Shown in pieces: positions 49,301 to 58,894 of a DNA stretch of 64,000 bases (positions within the stretch are counted from its first letter, which is position 1; each line of letters starts with the position of its first letter). Position numbers and translations under genes: made by a program. The stretch is taken from contig NC_090245.1 of assembly GCF_037325665.1 (NCBI RefSeq), forward strand, positions 103,689,360 to 103,753,359, in the 5' to 3' direction. This DNA is from Littorina saxatilis. Lineage: Eukaryota > Mollusca > Gastropoda > Littorinimorpha > Littorinidae. The notes beneath the pieces are model-generated. The model did not search any database and was not told where the DNA came from. It saw only the letters and a program-made list of their open reading frames with translations.

Positions 49301-50486
49301 CCCTCTTTCGAGATCACGTGACCCAGGTACGATATCTCTGTCTTCTTCAATTCAACCTTCTGCTTGTTCAGCTTGACGTTCTTCTCACGACAACGCTGCA
49401 ACAGACTTTGGACGTTTCGATCATGATCAACTGAGGCCTCTTCATCTGTATCACCCTTGCCCCAGACAATGATGTCATCATCGCCGTGTGGAAATCTAAA
49501 CTCCCCGGCGGTTTCAGTCCCGCTCCCGAAAACCGTTTATCACGAGTAAGCTCCCTTTGAGCTTGCTCGGCGTTTTCTGCCATGTTTTGCAAGTTTGAAT
49601 ACAGTTTTAAACACTAATGAAGAAGCTGACACCATGTAACGTTAGTGCATGTCTGTAACAAACCTCTCACACTTGACAATGTCAACAAAGACGGTATTGG
49701 AGTTTCTCTTGACTCTGGTTTATTCCACGACACAGCGTCGCCATGCTCCTCGCATGCGCTCCCTATGCATGACGGTCACACAACGTCTTATTAGCCAAAA
49801 CCAAGCCAATATCGTATCAGATACAAGCTCCTGTGACACACACACAGCCGCCCAGTATGCAAGGATCCAGTAAAAGAACACTTGCTTTCAGCGGTTTTAG
49901 TCTTTTAAAAGGGCTTATTTACCACTTGAAATTCTTTGTTTGGCTTTTCTTTTCCTTAATTTTGTTTTATATAACATTGCATGGCAAAAGAATGTCAGTT
50001 TTTATACTAACAGTGGCTGTGTGTGCTAGCAATAATTCCATCATCGATTAGAAGAAAAACTTGATCAAACAAACTCAAACCCCAGTGAGTGGGCGTGGCT
50101 TCCATCAAACTTTGAGCAAATAATGACAGGTCCCTGCCTGAAGCAGAAATTTCCTTTTCCAGTGGTATGAAAATAAAATCAACTGAGAATTCATCCCGCA
50201 CAATTTAATGAGAGCTCATTTAACATAGGCTAGGCCTAGTCATCAAGATTCTCTGAGCCATGGCTTCTGCCTTGTAATAAAACCTTAACTGAAGCAGCAG
50301 ATAGCAGACAATCGGATACCGAAGTCTGGAGCCCCCTTCAATGAGGCTATCTACGGTGAAACGCGTTTCACGACCATGTAACACCGATGCATAAACGCGT
50401 TTCCGCTTACAGAAACCACCAAAAATTGACGAAAAGAATACACGTCCTACCTTCAGGAAAAACGAAGCAAGTTTTTCCTCTCCCAT
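39019..50486 (-). CDS. Large C2H2 zinc-finger protein with SQYAG tandem repeat (6 exons, 1220 residues)
   Basis: Exons in transcript order are 50486-50451, 45742-43483, 42604-42451, 41746-41518, 40544-40359 and 39816-39019. They give 3663 nt with consistent phases. The first exon encodes only MGEEKLASFFLK and joins in phase to VQAVEESFLRLEAKERSR. A Lys-rich basic stretch and acidic patches come next. A tandem ~15-17-residue repeat (SQYAGGVIDSSGD-like) lies at about residues 280-390, and a Gln-rich stretch (MLQQQQLYQLHQQ) precedes the fingers. Thirteen C2H2 fingers start near residue 529 and are joined across introns, one by a TGEK linker. The tail is Ala, Gly and His rich. The architecture suggests a nuclear DNA-binding regulator, but I recognise no named orthologue. 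It converges with the LRR gene, the two stop codons being about 0.8 kb apart. Confidence 0.85.
40359..40544 (-). CDS. Zinc-finger gene exon 5: fingers 12-13
   Basis: 186 nt, phase 0. RRFK of exon 4 joins CPDCPMTFKARNALGRHSK. Finger 13 (CWCGAAFNRLYNLRRHMRL) has a single residue between its cysteines instead of two or four. Acceptor ttgttccag, donor gag/gtaatt. Confidence 0.88.
40719..41207 (+). mobile_element. Interspersed element ending ATCATCTAGT (possibly Helitron-like)
   Basis: Contains GCGATGCACGGCCAAAGTTC and GAGAATTTTCAACACATGCT, which I remember as a common mollusc repeat. A 62-bp unit (GTTACTATTTTTAGAAGGTC...) is repeated twice at about 41005-41130. The end CTAGT next to CCGGCGAAGCCGG palindromes would fit a Helitron 3' end, but no Rep/helicase is present. 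Confidence 0.4.
41518..41746 (-). CDS. Zinc-finger gene exon 4: fingers 9-11
   Basis: 229 nt, phase 2 to 0. It encodes RQALQRHLRQHEHKKPYSC, then QYCNFHCSERDNLRRHAARH and CELCGAAFHAKKTLEMHHSY, ending AERRFK. Acceptor ttgttccag, donor aag/gtcatt. Confidence 0.9.
41826..41969 (+). repeat. ~72-bp tandem duplication in zinc-finger intron 3
   Basis: Two units of GTGGGTCC...TGGACCCATGA.TCTCAAA.AAGCAAAA...CCCCTTCAC, abutting the acceptor region of exon 41746-41518. Confidence 0.75.
42451..42604 (-). CDS. Zinc-finger gene exon 3: finger 8 and half of finger 9
   Basis: 154 nt, phase 1 to 2. Together with exon 2 it forms the TGEK linker, then CNQCYMSFRTSKALTKHRQ and CSECGKAYFR. Acceptor gttttcag, donor ttcag/gtactt. 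The second finger is completed by the next exon. Confidence 0.9.
42834..43236. mobile_element. CAGTGGAAC-type MITE interrupted by the Harbinger-like MITE
   Basis: Begins ATACAGTGGAACG and ends GGGGTTCCCT. Inside, TTAAGACCT, AAAAGGAGGGA and GCAGAGGTTA/TGAACAGAAAGTCTT match the intact relative at 4165-4348. It lies in intron 2 of the zinc-finger gene. Confidence 0.7.
42911..43168. mobile_element. PIF/Harbinger-like MITE, copy 1, nested in another MITE
   Basis: TTA target duplications (42908-42910, 43169-43171). Inverted ends GGCCCCCCCCC...AGGTCTGTTTACGGTAAC. The middle is AT-rich and contains CCGACC motifs. It is non-coding. A second copy, inverted, is at 63053-63261. Confidence 0.8.
43483..45742 (-). 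CDS. Zinc-finger gene exon 2: N-terminal region, SQYAG repeats, fingers 1-7
   Basis: 2260 nt, phase 0 to 1, open throughout. It starts VQAVEESFLRLEAKERSRAL and has a lysine-rich segment (EKGRKKEAQKKKRQSVKTKK). The SQYAG repeats are encoded at about 44940-44600. Seven C2H2 units follow: CRGC, CRFC, CHEC, CRFC, CRKC, CQQC and CEKC types. The second (CRFCRQRQVNHVALLHHL) has irregular His spacing. Donor caacag/gtgcat. Confidence 0.9.
45814..46150 (+). mobile_element. tRNA-headed SINE with a different (Leu-like) head
   Basis: The head has GGGGTGGTAAGACGTTGGCC, the loop CTTAATC, and box B AGTTCGAATCCC. The body from CACGCAAGCACAAGACCAAG onward matches the SINE at 5864. It lies in intron 1 of the zinc-finger gene, antisense to it. 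Confidence 0.85.
46353..46456. repeat. Foldback palindrome (57-bp arms) split by the Gypsy insertion
   Basis: Left arm 46353-46409, one central base, right arm 46411-46456 continuing at 49825-49835 after the LTR element. Removing the element and one GATAC restores arms that pair with a single mismatch. This is a foldback or MITE-like element. Confidence 0.85.
46457..46641 (-). repeat. 3' LTR of the Ty3/Gypsy element
   Basis: 185 bp, TG...CA ends, apparently identical to the copy at 49635-49819. Confidence 0.93.
47041..49401 (-). CDS. Gypsy pol portion: RT end, RNase H, integrase
   Basis: A 786-residue frame of retroelement origin, not a host gene. Domains in order are the end of reverse transcriptase (VISKEGLKVDPKKV), RNase H (TLQCDASEFGLGACL, VESDHKPL), the integrase zinc-binding part and core (YVATDLMECRGNDYLVVVDY, RLVSDNGPPF), and a C-terminal chromatin-binding-like tail. 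The family is Ty3/Gypsy. Confidence 0.9.
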   Translation of the reverse strand: MQRCREKNVKLNKQKVELKKTEISYLGHVISKEGLKVDPKKVDAINSFRQPEDKADVQRLLGMVGYLQKFAPQLSEKAAPLRELVKKNVLFRWNEDHTKALDEIKAMLSEPPVLRYFSSEGKTTLQCDASEFGLGACLMTDGQPVHFASRALTETERHYAQIEKEMLAIVFGLERFERYCFGRQVEVESDHKPLIPIHQKSLLSAPKRLQRMLMRTQRFDYTVVYKKGTEMWLADALSRAVHKSSGGKGKVEKEAIFQTDLEKEVEDIQMASYISVCESTLQELQKMTTEDENLCHLKRVIQGGWPEDKRSVPLRLQVYFPFREELSVQNGLVFKAERIVVPEGMKQRIMQLLHKSHTGLQGCLRRAREVVYWVNMAKDMERFLSQCEPCQTFQKAQPKEPSISHPIPERPWQYVATDLMECRGNDYLVVVDYYSDFFEVDRLDKKTGKEVIYKLKAHFARHGIPERLVSDNGPPFQGSEFRTFANQWGFEHVTSSPGYPQSNGKAENTVKTVKDLMKKCAEDQSDAYLALLELRNIPSEKVQTSPSQRLFGRRTRTLLPTAKTLLKPKTCTGVKQKLEQKKFTQQQYYNRSSTELSDLKPGQEVRFKAPRTNRWIKATVDSQVDVRSYKIRTADGKEYRRNRKDLRQASHKFTVHVQPRCVHTDAEYSTMDRDQMDRQSQSLCNRHRQYREQENQTEKTHEFNIPEESTDTQVPTHDINTRVDTRNTETHVQSPKKSTCIKLNIQNKAATCTKTQTPQTDCAATQTCTSRGRVIKKPSYLQEYTT
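49635..49819 (-). repeat. 5' LTR of the Ty3/Gypsy element
   Basis: 185 bp, followed on its outer side by the GATAC target duplication. Confidence 0.93.
50451..50486 (-). CDS. Zinc-finger gene exon 1: 12-residue start exon
   Basis: ATG at 50486-50484, then GEEKLASFFLK, ending at donor aag/gtagga. Phase 0 matches the GTG (Val) that opens exon 2 after acceptor tttacag. It was chosen because exon 2 has no upstream ATG in frame and this is the nearest upstream short frame with a correct donor. An ETS-like ACTTCCGG lies 70-80 bases upstream. RNA evidence would be needed to settle it. Confidence 0.6.
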
Positions 50487-50539
50487 TGTGTGTGAAATAT
50501 TTTAATTCGTCTCATTTGCTCACAACGACCGCCATAACG

Positions 50540-50600
50540 CCTTTGGAGCCTCCATCAACTTCCGGTTAAGGGAGGCACCATTATCTCCGTTCAACTGACT
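50540..50600 (-). promoter_or_regulatory. Possible promoter of the zinc-finger gene (ETS-type site)
   Basis: CCGGAAGT (minus strand, 50565-50558) lies 72-79 bases upstream of the proposed ATG, in a locally GC-richer stretch. ETS sites at this distance are typical of TATA-less promoters. No TATA box is seen. It rests on motif and position only. Confidence 0.3.
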
Positions 50601-52191
50601 TGGAATGGATCCTTGACAGCGCACTGGTATGAAGACAAGCCAAGCCAGCTGTGAAATCTGTCCTGAAGATTAATTTAATGTTTATGAATACGAGTTTTGA
50701 CCACCGTTGTATGCGTCTTGCATGGTGTTTTTTTTCGCGTGTACTTAATTATTTGGACAGTAACTATGAAGGATATCTTCAATGAGCAATGGTTACATTG
50801 GACCGTTTCAGTTATTTGTAGGTATTGCTATAGTAATAAAGCATGTCCACATGACACCTGTATACAGAGGCATGAGAAGTATGATTAAGTGTGCACTGAA
50901 ACAGGTAAATCGAAAATGCTGTTTGTGGCATTGTATCTGTATTTGAAATCCAAAACACGAGAATAACTTAAATAACCAGGTTGAATAACTTGGAAAATCC
51001 CTATCATAAGAGAACACTGTCAGTGATGGGAACATTTTTGGCTACTCAGGTGCCATCTTATAATTGACATTCTCATTCTATATTGATCTTTCTCATTTAG
51101 ATTATTTTCCACAACAAAGGGAAAACTAAATCATTTTAATTTGCAGCAGATTTGCTTAATTCTGCTTTAATCTTAAAGGCCCAGTCTGCCTCAAATGGTG
51201 TACAGAACGATTTAAATCTTCTCACGAAAAAAGCAGTTCTTACCTTATGGTACACGCATGCAGTAGCATTTAACAGCATTAAATGACACAGTTCGTTTTA
51301 ATGGCTATTTAGCTTGCGAAAACCACACACCAGATTGCGTGATTTATTTTACCCCTGAGCCATCGTGGACCCGTGTCACACACTTTCCTTTTTTTTAAAA
51401 TTCTGTTGTCAGTTTGTGATTTCAATGCAACTAGCTGTATCTGCAATAGCACGTAATTGTGTACTCTAAATCTAAAATGCAACAAACGACTGCGAGTGAC
51501 ACGGACTTGTCGGTGGCGGTTGGCTTCAAAGAAGCAAGCCATATGCAGAAATTTGTCTGCTTGGGGCAACACGACCTTGTGTGACCTGCTTCCGGGGTCC
51601 CTTTTTTCAAACTTTCAAAACTTTGAGTTGTACTGATCTTGTCTTGATCAAAAAGAAATCTTTTATGATTTAAGAATGTTTGTGTTACAAGCTGTCAAAT
51701 CATTATTTAGAATTTAAAAGTTAGTTCTAGCGCCAAAACGAGGCGTCCGATTGTGGTACTAGACAATCCGGCTGGCCACGCAAAAATAAATACTTTGAAA
51801 AATGCTCGCTCTTTACGTAGGGCAACTAGGACGTTCTCAAGCGATGAGTGTTTAAACGAAAGGGTGTTTGTACTGTGTGTAAAAGCCTGACAGTGTCTGT
51901 GACCAGTAACTGGTGGTTTACGTGAAGCTGAATGTGCCTTTAAGTTGAATGTTATAATTGTGCTTTTTTTCACCTTCCTTGTGTGTGTTTTGAAGTTTTC
52001 TACTGATTGATTATCTGATGTCTAAGTGGGAATACAAACCATGGCCTCTAATTAAGCAGTCCAGTAGGCTGTGTGTGGTTGCTGTGTGCATGGATATGTC
52101 TCAATTCATGAAGAGACTGAACTTTACATGTACTCCTTATCTGGGTTCGGCACCCTACCATCACCCAATACAACCAGACATTATCACTTAA
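50601..52191. other. Intergenic between zinc-finger promoter and KLF 3' side, no gene seen
   Basis: AT-rich unique sequence. Frames are short and lack splice or domain support. Confidence 0.5.
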
Positions 52192-52392
52192 CACAAGTTC
52201 ACGCAGACCCCAAAATAAGGCAGAACACATCCTTTAAAAAGTTGGAATTGTCACAACAGAAGTTCCCGCAGACCCCCCAAAAAGGCAGAACACATCCTTT
52301 AAAAAGTTGGAATTGTCACTCAACACAAGTTCATGCAGACCCCAAAATACGACTGAACACGGGTAAAACACATCCTTTAAAAGTTGGAATGG
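52192..52392 (+). repeat. ~70-bp tandem repeat, three units
   Basis: Each unit holds CGCAGACCCC.AAA, GGCAGAACACATCCTTTAAA and AAGTTGGAATTGTCAC. It is followed by TTTATT (AATAAA on the minus strand). Confidence 0.85.
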
Positions 52393-53407
52393 TTTATTTC
52401 TTACTCCACAAATAAAAACAATGTCAATATTTTGTCTTTGATACAACCACACACACATTCTGAGAAACATTAAAACAAACCACAGAAGACAAATTTATCG
52501 CAAAATATACTTTTCAATTCGTTGCTACATTCGTGTGCATGTCGAGTTAATTTAACAGAGGTAAAGCCCTTATTTTCCATACTTAAACAGGTTGTATTCC
52601 AAAACTAAAGTGGAGGACTTGATTAGAGGATATTCTATATCATTCTCATTTCACTGCTTGTGCGTGGCTGTACATTCTTTTGAAAGGCAAACTGACTGTA
52701 AGTTTTCGGGCAAGTAAATACAAAGCTTTTAAACACATGGCTGCTGTGATAAAAATTCGTTTTTTTCACCAGTAAATAAGCTGAGTTAAAAGTTAAAAAA
52801 TTTTTTGTCAAGAAATAAAGTTAAAAGAATGGAAAATGGTCTAATAAAATCATGAAAATAAAGAAAGATACAGCCGGGTTAAAAGTCACATGTTTGATAC
52901 TCCCCTGCCAAAGGAGTAACACACTTCAAAAAGCCATATAAGTGCAGTAATGAGCAACATAATTTTTTAAAGTACAAAATGAATTGAGGAGTGTATTTTT
53001 GTCCACATTGTTTGCACTGAAAATTGTAAATTACATCACAGATATAACTACTCTGAGTGGTATCAGTTTATATAATCTGATACAGACCAACAAAAACTAG
53101 TGTTAAATTAAAAAGCAATGTATACAGCTTTCATATAATAACAGAACTTGTTTTTTTGCAGCTGCACATTCATCCAACGAGTGGGAAGCTTAAAAGCGAG
53201 GCGCATATCAATTTCCTTTAATTTGGATTACTTTATCTTTCACGCATGCCCAGTTGAAAATAGAAGTGATTTCGTTTTGCATTCTAAGCCTGCAAACTAT
53301 TTTCATGAAAGTCAAACAATTGAATCAATGTTTCTAAGTGAAATCTTACTGGAGGGGGTGGGTGGGAGGTGGGTACGGTGAGATTGGGTAGAGAAGATTT
53401 GAGAGAA

Positions 53408-53415
<8 letters not shown>

Positions 53416-53438
<23 letters not shown>

Positions 53439-53440
53439 CG
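53416..53440 (+). repeat. Poly-G tract
   Basis: Run of over 20 G in non-coding sequence; another mononucleotide run (C) is at 53637-53654. Confidence 0.9.
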
Positions 53441-55942
53441 GTGTTAAATTACACACAGTTAATCAGGAGAGGAGTGACGAGTCAGAAAAATGTAAAATGT
53501 CAGAATGAGTGGAGTGGCTTTGTGTACATGTAGCCTTTAAAAGGGTCGGAGCAAAATAACCTGTTCACATTACATTAAAACTAAGAAATGACAAAAAATG
53601 CAAGTACTTTTAAAAACAACAATATTGTGCAACAGTCCCCCCCCCCCCCCCCCCATGATTTCTCAACAATCTTGCTGTGTACTTTCAGGGTTGCAGATCA
53701 TGTGTGTCATGGATTTGTACAAGTAAAACGTTTTGAAAGTAAAGAATAAGTTCACTCATATGTTTGATTAGGATGCTATATCATGATACATTAAAAACAA
53801 ATGTGATCGGTTTCTTCTTTTTAAACTGATAGTGATTTGAGATTACTTTCTCTGGCACATTTTGACAAGAAAGGCTGATGTTCAGTATTTAAGAAGAATC
53901 TTTGACTTTTAACAACCATGGAAGTGACTAATATACACTAGCAGGGTGGGAATGCATTTCTCGATACATGGTATCATGTTGATTTGGGGTAATCTGCACA
54001 GTTCCTACAAGGCTAAACTCGGTGCATATTTACAGAAAACGCGTTTTTCAAAAAGGTTGGTGGTTCATTACAGAGAGGCTACCTATTACACAAACATACA
54101 CTGCACTTTGCCAATTTCATAAAATAGTTTTTTCTCTCGCTCCCTTCCTTTCACAGACACAAATTCTCTCATTCTCACTCTCATACACACTCTCTTTCTC
54201 TCTCTCTCCTCCTTTGTAATGGTATAATCCAACACCTCTCGGCTTTGAAACATGCACAAGCTTTAAGAGCACTTTCTAGGTAAGAAAATACAGAAAGACA
54301 GCGTAAAAAGTCATTTCACATATGTATACATGTACTGCTAAGCCATTCAGGGCAATACAATCTGGAACCATATTAGTCCTAATGATATGGATTTCCTTTT
54401 TCATCACATGATTAGAGAGATCTTGGTTGATTTTGCGACACACTGCACATTGGAAAGGCTATCTTTCACCTGTGTTTTTCTCTCCAAAAAGCAACTCTCA
54501 ATAAATATGTTGTAGCATTATTAGTTAACAAGATATTTGCATTGAGACGCAAAACTGCCAAGTATCAGTATAGTTTAGGATTTATGAGGAGAAACAATTC
54601 CTTATATGTGTTCCATCAGAACTGACATCTCCCCCTCTCTCTCTTTAACTCTTACACAAACACAATCTCTCTCTATCTCTGTCTAAAAGCTTGGACGTAT
54701 TTTTCAATCAAGGTGTGGAGGAGACAAAACCGATGAATGCTACATGCAAGTGGACAATGATGCTGATAATACCCCATGGCAAGAAATCGAAGAGCCGCAA
54801 CTCTTTCATTTTGATGAAGTGGACTAGAAGTTAAAGGTGCTGAAAATGACAAGGCACAATATGACTGCAGGTAAGGATTTTTAAAGAAAGCTTGCAGTTC
54901 TCTCTTTGGTTTTTCTCTTCATCCGTGATGATTAAACAGACCAAAAAGTTTCTTCTTGCAAAGACAGCAAGGTTGGAAAGACAATAGGTTAAACAGTTTG
55001 GGATGGAAGAAAGAAGGAGAGAAGATAATTGGCAGTGCAACTGAACTTGTTTCAGCAGAAACTATTCTCCATGTTTCAGCGTTCCTCCTTGAAATGATAA
55101 GCAAAAGATCAGATCCATACAATGACAATGATTTACATGACTGTCACATCGACTTGTCTTTGAATTAAAAGGTATTGAAAGAGTATGTACAAAACACTTA
55201 TACAACTTATGAAACTCAGAAAGAACACGCATCACTTACTATCAAAATCCTGCAAGAACTAACACAAGTAACTATTACAAAGTCCTGTGAGGATGGAAAA
55301 AGCTGCAAATGACAATGCTGCACAGCGATTGGGAAAAAGACAAAACATCGATCACTACACAGAAGTACTGTCATCACAATGGAATATGTACACGTTCTAA
55401 TTCCAAACAAAATTATTCTGATCACAAACGAACATTTAGTATTGTCCTCCTTTTTACAGTCAAATTATGTACAGATTATTCACATGTAAAAACCTGTAAA
55501 ACACACTATACCAAGAAAGATGATAATATAATTGTAAATGCTTTTGAATGTATGTGCAGATGGAGCTGGATTTAGTCTTGCAAAGAAACGACCCAAAAAG
55601 TACAGGCATTTATTTTTAATTTGTTTAAAAAATTTTGTTTTTAAAGATTTATGAATGTGAATAAAACCAGACACATTAGCATCATCATGAATAAAACTGT
55701 TGCATGGAAGGGAGACATAATATCATATTATATTATGTTTCATACATGGCATGAGATATCCCATCCTTTACTCAAAAGCACACTTTTCATTTCATAGATT
55801 CATAGATGGCATTCCTAGCAGTAGCGAATTGAACACATTTCATTTGATGAAAATGGCAAGCGAAGGAATGATGTCGAATGTGAATTCCTTTCGACTCCTG
55901 ATGACAATAATAAAAACTGAAGCACCATTGAAACATTCAACA

Positions 55943-56307
55943 TTCTTTCTTTATTTGGTGTTTAACGTCGTTTTCAACCACGAAGGGTTATATCGCGACG
56001 GGGAAAGGGGGGAGATGGGATAGAGCCACTGTCAATTGTTTCTTGTTCACAAAAGCACTAATCAAAAATTTGCTCCAGGGGCTTGCAACGTAGTACAATA
56101 TATGACCTTACTGGGAGAATGCAAGTTTCCAGTACAAAGGACTTAACATTTCTTACATACTGCTTGACTAAAATCTTTACAAAAATTGACTATATTCTAT
56201 ACAAGAAACACTTAACAAGGGTAAAAGGAGAAACAAAATCCGTTAGTCGCCTCTTACGACATGCTGGGGAGCATCGGGTAAATTCTTCCCCCTAACCCGC
56301 GGGGGGT
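55943..56307 (-). mobile_element. SINE-like retroposon, minus-strand copy with target duplication
   Basis: Full-length relative of 30010-30330 with the conserved 5' part (minus strand CATGTCGTAAGAGGCGACTA). It is flanked by AAACATTCAACA direct repeats (55931-55942, 56308-56319). Confidence 0.85.
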
Positions 56308-56448
56308 AAACATTCAACACTGAAGTTTCATAAACAAAGATAAGAAAAACACACCAACAACCCTTTCTATTGTCAGTATACAATCCAAAAATGACCATGA
56401 ATCCCAGGGAGGAGATAAAGCAACAGCATGAATGATTCCAGCAGCCCT

Positions 56449-56474
56449 CTACCCCCCCCCCCCCCCCCCCCCCC
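56449..56474 (+). repeat. Poly-C tract
   Basis: Run of over 20 C; non-coding. Confidence 0.9.
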
Positions 56475-56647
56475 TTCCGGAATAACAAAACAAGAACATA
56501 AACAAACCATTTTGCTCAGATATATCCCAAAACATCACACTTCTGCATATATTCACACCATTCATCCTCTATTCATACCCAATCTCTATTTTCAGGTTTT
56601 TGCCATTCCAAATCATTCTCCAGAGATTTTAACTTGGAAAGGTGCTA

Positions 56648-56817
56648 CAGTGGTGCCTGCAATGTGTGGCCCCTCCGATGAGAGGACACCTCTCTTAAAA
56701 GGACGCTTTCTGTTGTCCATTATCCCTACCAAAGTATACCTGCCATGACAGGCCACCTGCAATGCAGGGACAATTCTGGCTGGCCCCAAGGGTGTCCTTT
56801 CATGGCAGGTACCACTG
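56648..56817. mobile_element. CAGTGGTGCCTGC-ended MITE
   Basis: TA flanks (56646-56647, 56818-56819). Inverted ends CAGTGGTGCCTGC / GGCAGGTACCACTG, 170 bp. A decayed relative is at 30634-30818. Confidence 0.75.
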
Positions 56818-58544
56818 TAGTTCACAATACCATGCGAGAACTTGCACCGTTGTACCGTTGTCGTGGGTAATTAATGTCCCTGCAGGATATTCTTCTTTCA
56901 AACTACCCAAAAAGAGACCTTCCATTTTGCCATTCTTCTTGAACCAACAACAACCACAACTTTAGCCATCTTGCAACAGTCTCCTCTAGGAGGTGCCATA
57001 TCACTTCGTCCCTTCCTGCATCAAACAGCTCCGTTCTGATAAACATATTCTGTATCCAACAGGACATATAATTATCTCATTCCAAACTTTCTCTGTACAC
57101 AAATGGCCAAAAGCACAACCTTGTCAATGCTGAGTTGCGTTTATATCACTACAGTATCTCGTCAGACATCACAGAAACAACATCATATGTGCACTAGTTC
57201 ACACACACACACACACTACATTCAGGAAACACACAGTATTCCTGCACTGAAAAGGACTTGCTCAAATATGTGATAAACTATTCGAGACTATCCTACACTA
57301 TTGCACAACATGAAAAGAAAGAAAAGAAAGAATGCTTTCAATGATTTTCTGTCTAGAGAAGAACATCACTTATATGCAAGAAGCTGCCACTCATTTTCAA
57401 CACAAAGTAATGAGTAGATAAACTTCTCGTAATCTCATAATTGCAAAGAAAAATGTTCCAGCCACATAATTCTTCCAACACCAATACTCTGAAGAAGTGA
57501 AACGAGAAGAAAAAAAGAAAGAAAAAAAAAAGGCCAGCCACTCAGCACACTTCTACACATGGTGATCTCCATGCAGCGGTGTTTTCTCCTACAATGACAA
57601 ACAGACACACACACACACACCGAGTCTCAGTCATATCCTTTGACACACAAGACGTACCACAAGCAACACTCACCACACAAGCATTCACTCGCAAGGGGCA
57701 CACAACCGTGCCAAGATTGATCCAGTTTATCACATGATGGCCAGAGAAACATGCTAGACAGCAAGAATCCAGACTTTTTCCCCCCTACTTGAAAGAACAC
57801 ATGACTTCGATGCAGATCGTATTTCACAGATTATGAGAAATAGATGCAAGCGTAACATTTCGCCCACTGAAAAGAAAACACAACTCCTTTTTGATCCTAC
57901 TTTCCTTGCGCGTTGACTATTCTACTTTCTGAGAAACACTGTGGAAATATCATCATTAAAAAGTCTGTTAGAAGAAACATGAAATCATTAATATTGATTG
58001 ATTGTTTTAAGGCAATACTTTAAAAATGAATACAACTGACTATTCTAAAAAAAAATCATTTCTGATCAAAATTTTGCATTTTCAGACAAGAGTGTCAACA
58101 AAAGGAAGAAGTTCAGAAGTGTGTAAAATGGAGAAAAAAGTCTGTTGTTGCCATCACGCAAGCTCTCTCAACCCTTACTTCGCCCAGTTGGGCAAAGTGT
58201 AGCGACAACAAGCAGTTGTCCCAAGTTCTTCATTTCCCTTGCCATTTCAGAATATTTGAAAGGCCAGATTACATACCCATCCTTGTACACTTGATGTGTA
58301 ACTCCATGAATTTGATTTCCTCAAAAGGTGGGTGATACATTTTGCACAACAAAAAAACAAATAATGTGCCCATATATATATATATGTAATCAAAAACATT
58401 TCACACAAAGAAAATGTCTGCTTGAAAACAAACTAAACCGTAGTTAGAGAATCAAATATTAAGCAGAACCAAAAAAAATGTTAGCAGCAGCAACAGCAAA
58501 GAATAATTTCTAAATTAGACACAGGTGGCTGCGACTCTTTAAGT

Positions 58545-58861
58545 CTTTCTTTCTTTATTTGGTGTTTAACGTCGTTTTCAACCACGAAGGGTTATATCGC
58601 GACGGGGAAAGGGGGAAGATGGGATAGAGCCACTTGTCAATTGTTTCTTGTTCATATTACCTTACTGGGAGAATGCAAGTTTCCAGTACAAAGGACTTAA
58701 CATTTCTTACATACTGCTTGACTAAAATCTTTACAAAAATTGACTATATTCTATACAAGAAACACTTAACAAGGGTAAAAGGAGAAACAAAATCCGTTAG
58801 TCGCCTCTTACGACATGCTGGGGAGCATCGGGTAAATTCTTCCCCCTAACCCGCGGGGGGT
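58545..58861 (-). mobile_element. SINE-like retroposon, minus-strand copy with target duplication
   Basis: Same family as 55943-56307 with a short internal loss. It is flanked by GACTCTTTAAGT (58533-58544, 58862-58873). Confidence 0.85.
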
Positions 58862-58894
58862 GACTCTTTAAGTGTTGTGCCTAATTTTCAAATA

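Larger units (their letters stand above)
46457..49819 (-). mobile_element. Ty3/Gypsy LTR retrotransposon, incomplete fossil, very young
   Basis: It is bounded by 185-bp LTRs (46457-46641 and 49635-49819) that look identical by eye, and by a 5-bp target duplication GATAC (46452-46456 and 49820-49824). On the minus strand the 5' LTR is at the high end. It is followed by a TGGTGTCAG primer-binding-like site and the beginning of a gag-like frame. The long frame 49401-47041 holds pol parts, and a purine tract (GAGGAAAGGGAGA) precedes the 3' LTR. At 3.4 kb it is clearly shorter than a whole family member, so it is broken by about one major loss. Identical LTRs imply a recent insertion. It lies in intron 1 of the zinc-finger gene. 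Confidence 0.92.

Noticed and set aside
47041-49401. A host gene of 786 codons
   Set aside because: RNase H and integrase parts between identical LTRs show it belongs to the Ty3/Gypsy element.
51309-51572. Short minus-strand frame as a possible small gene
   Set aside because: No start context, splice sites, or domain; within expectation for random AT-rich DNA.
55751-56295. Frames around 55.75-56.3 kb
   Set aside because: They run into the SINE-like retroposon and its copy at 58.6 kb gives the same peptide, so they are repeat-derived.
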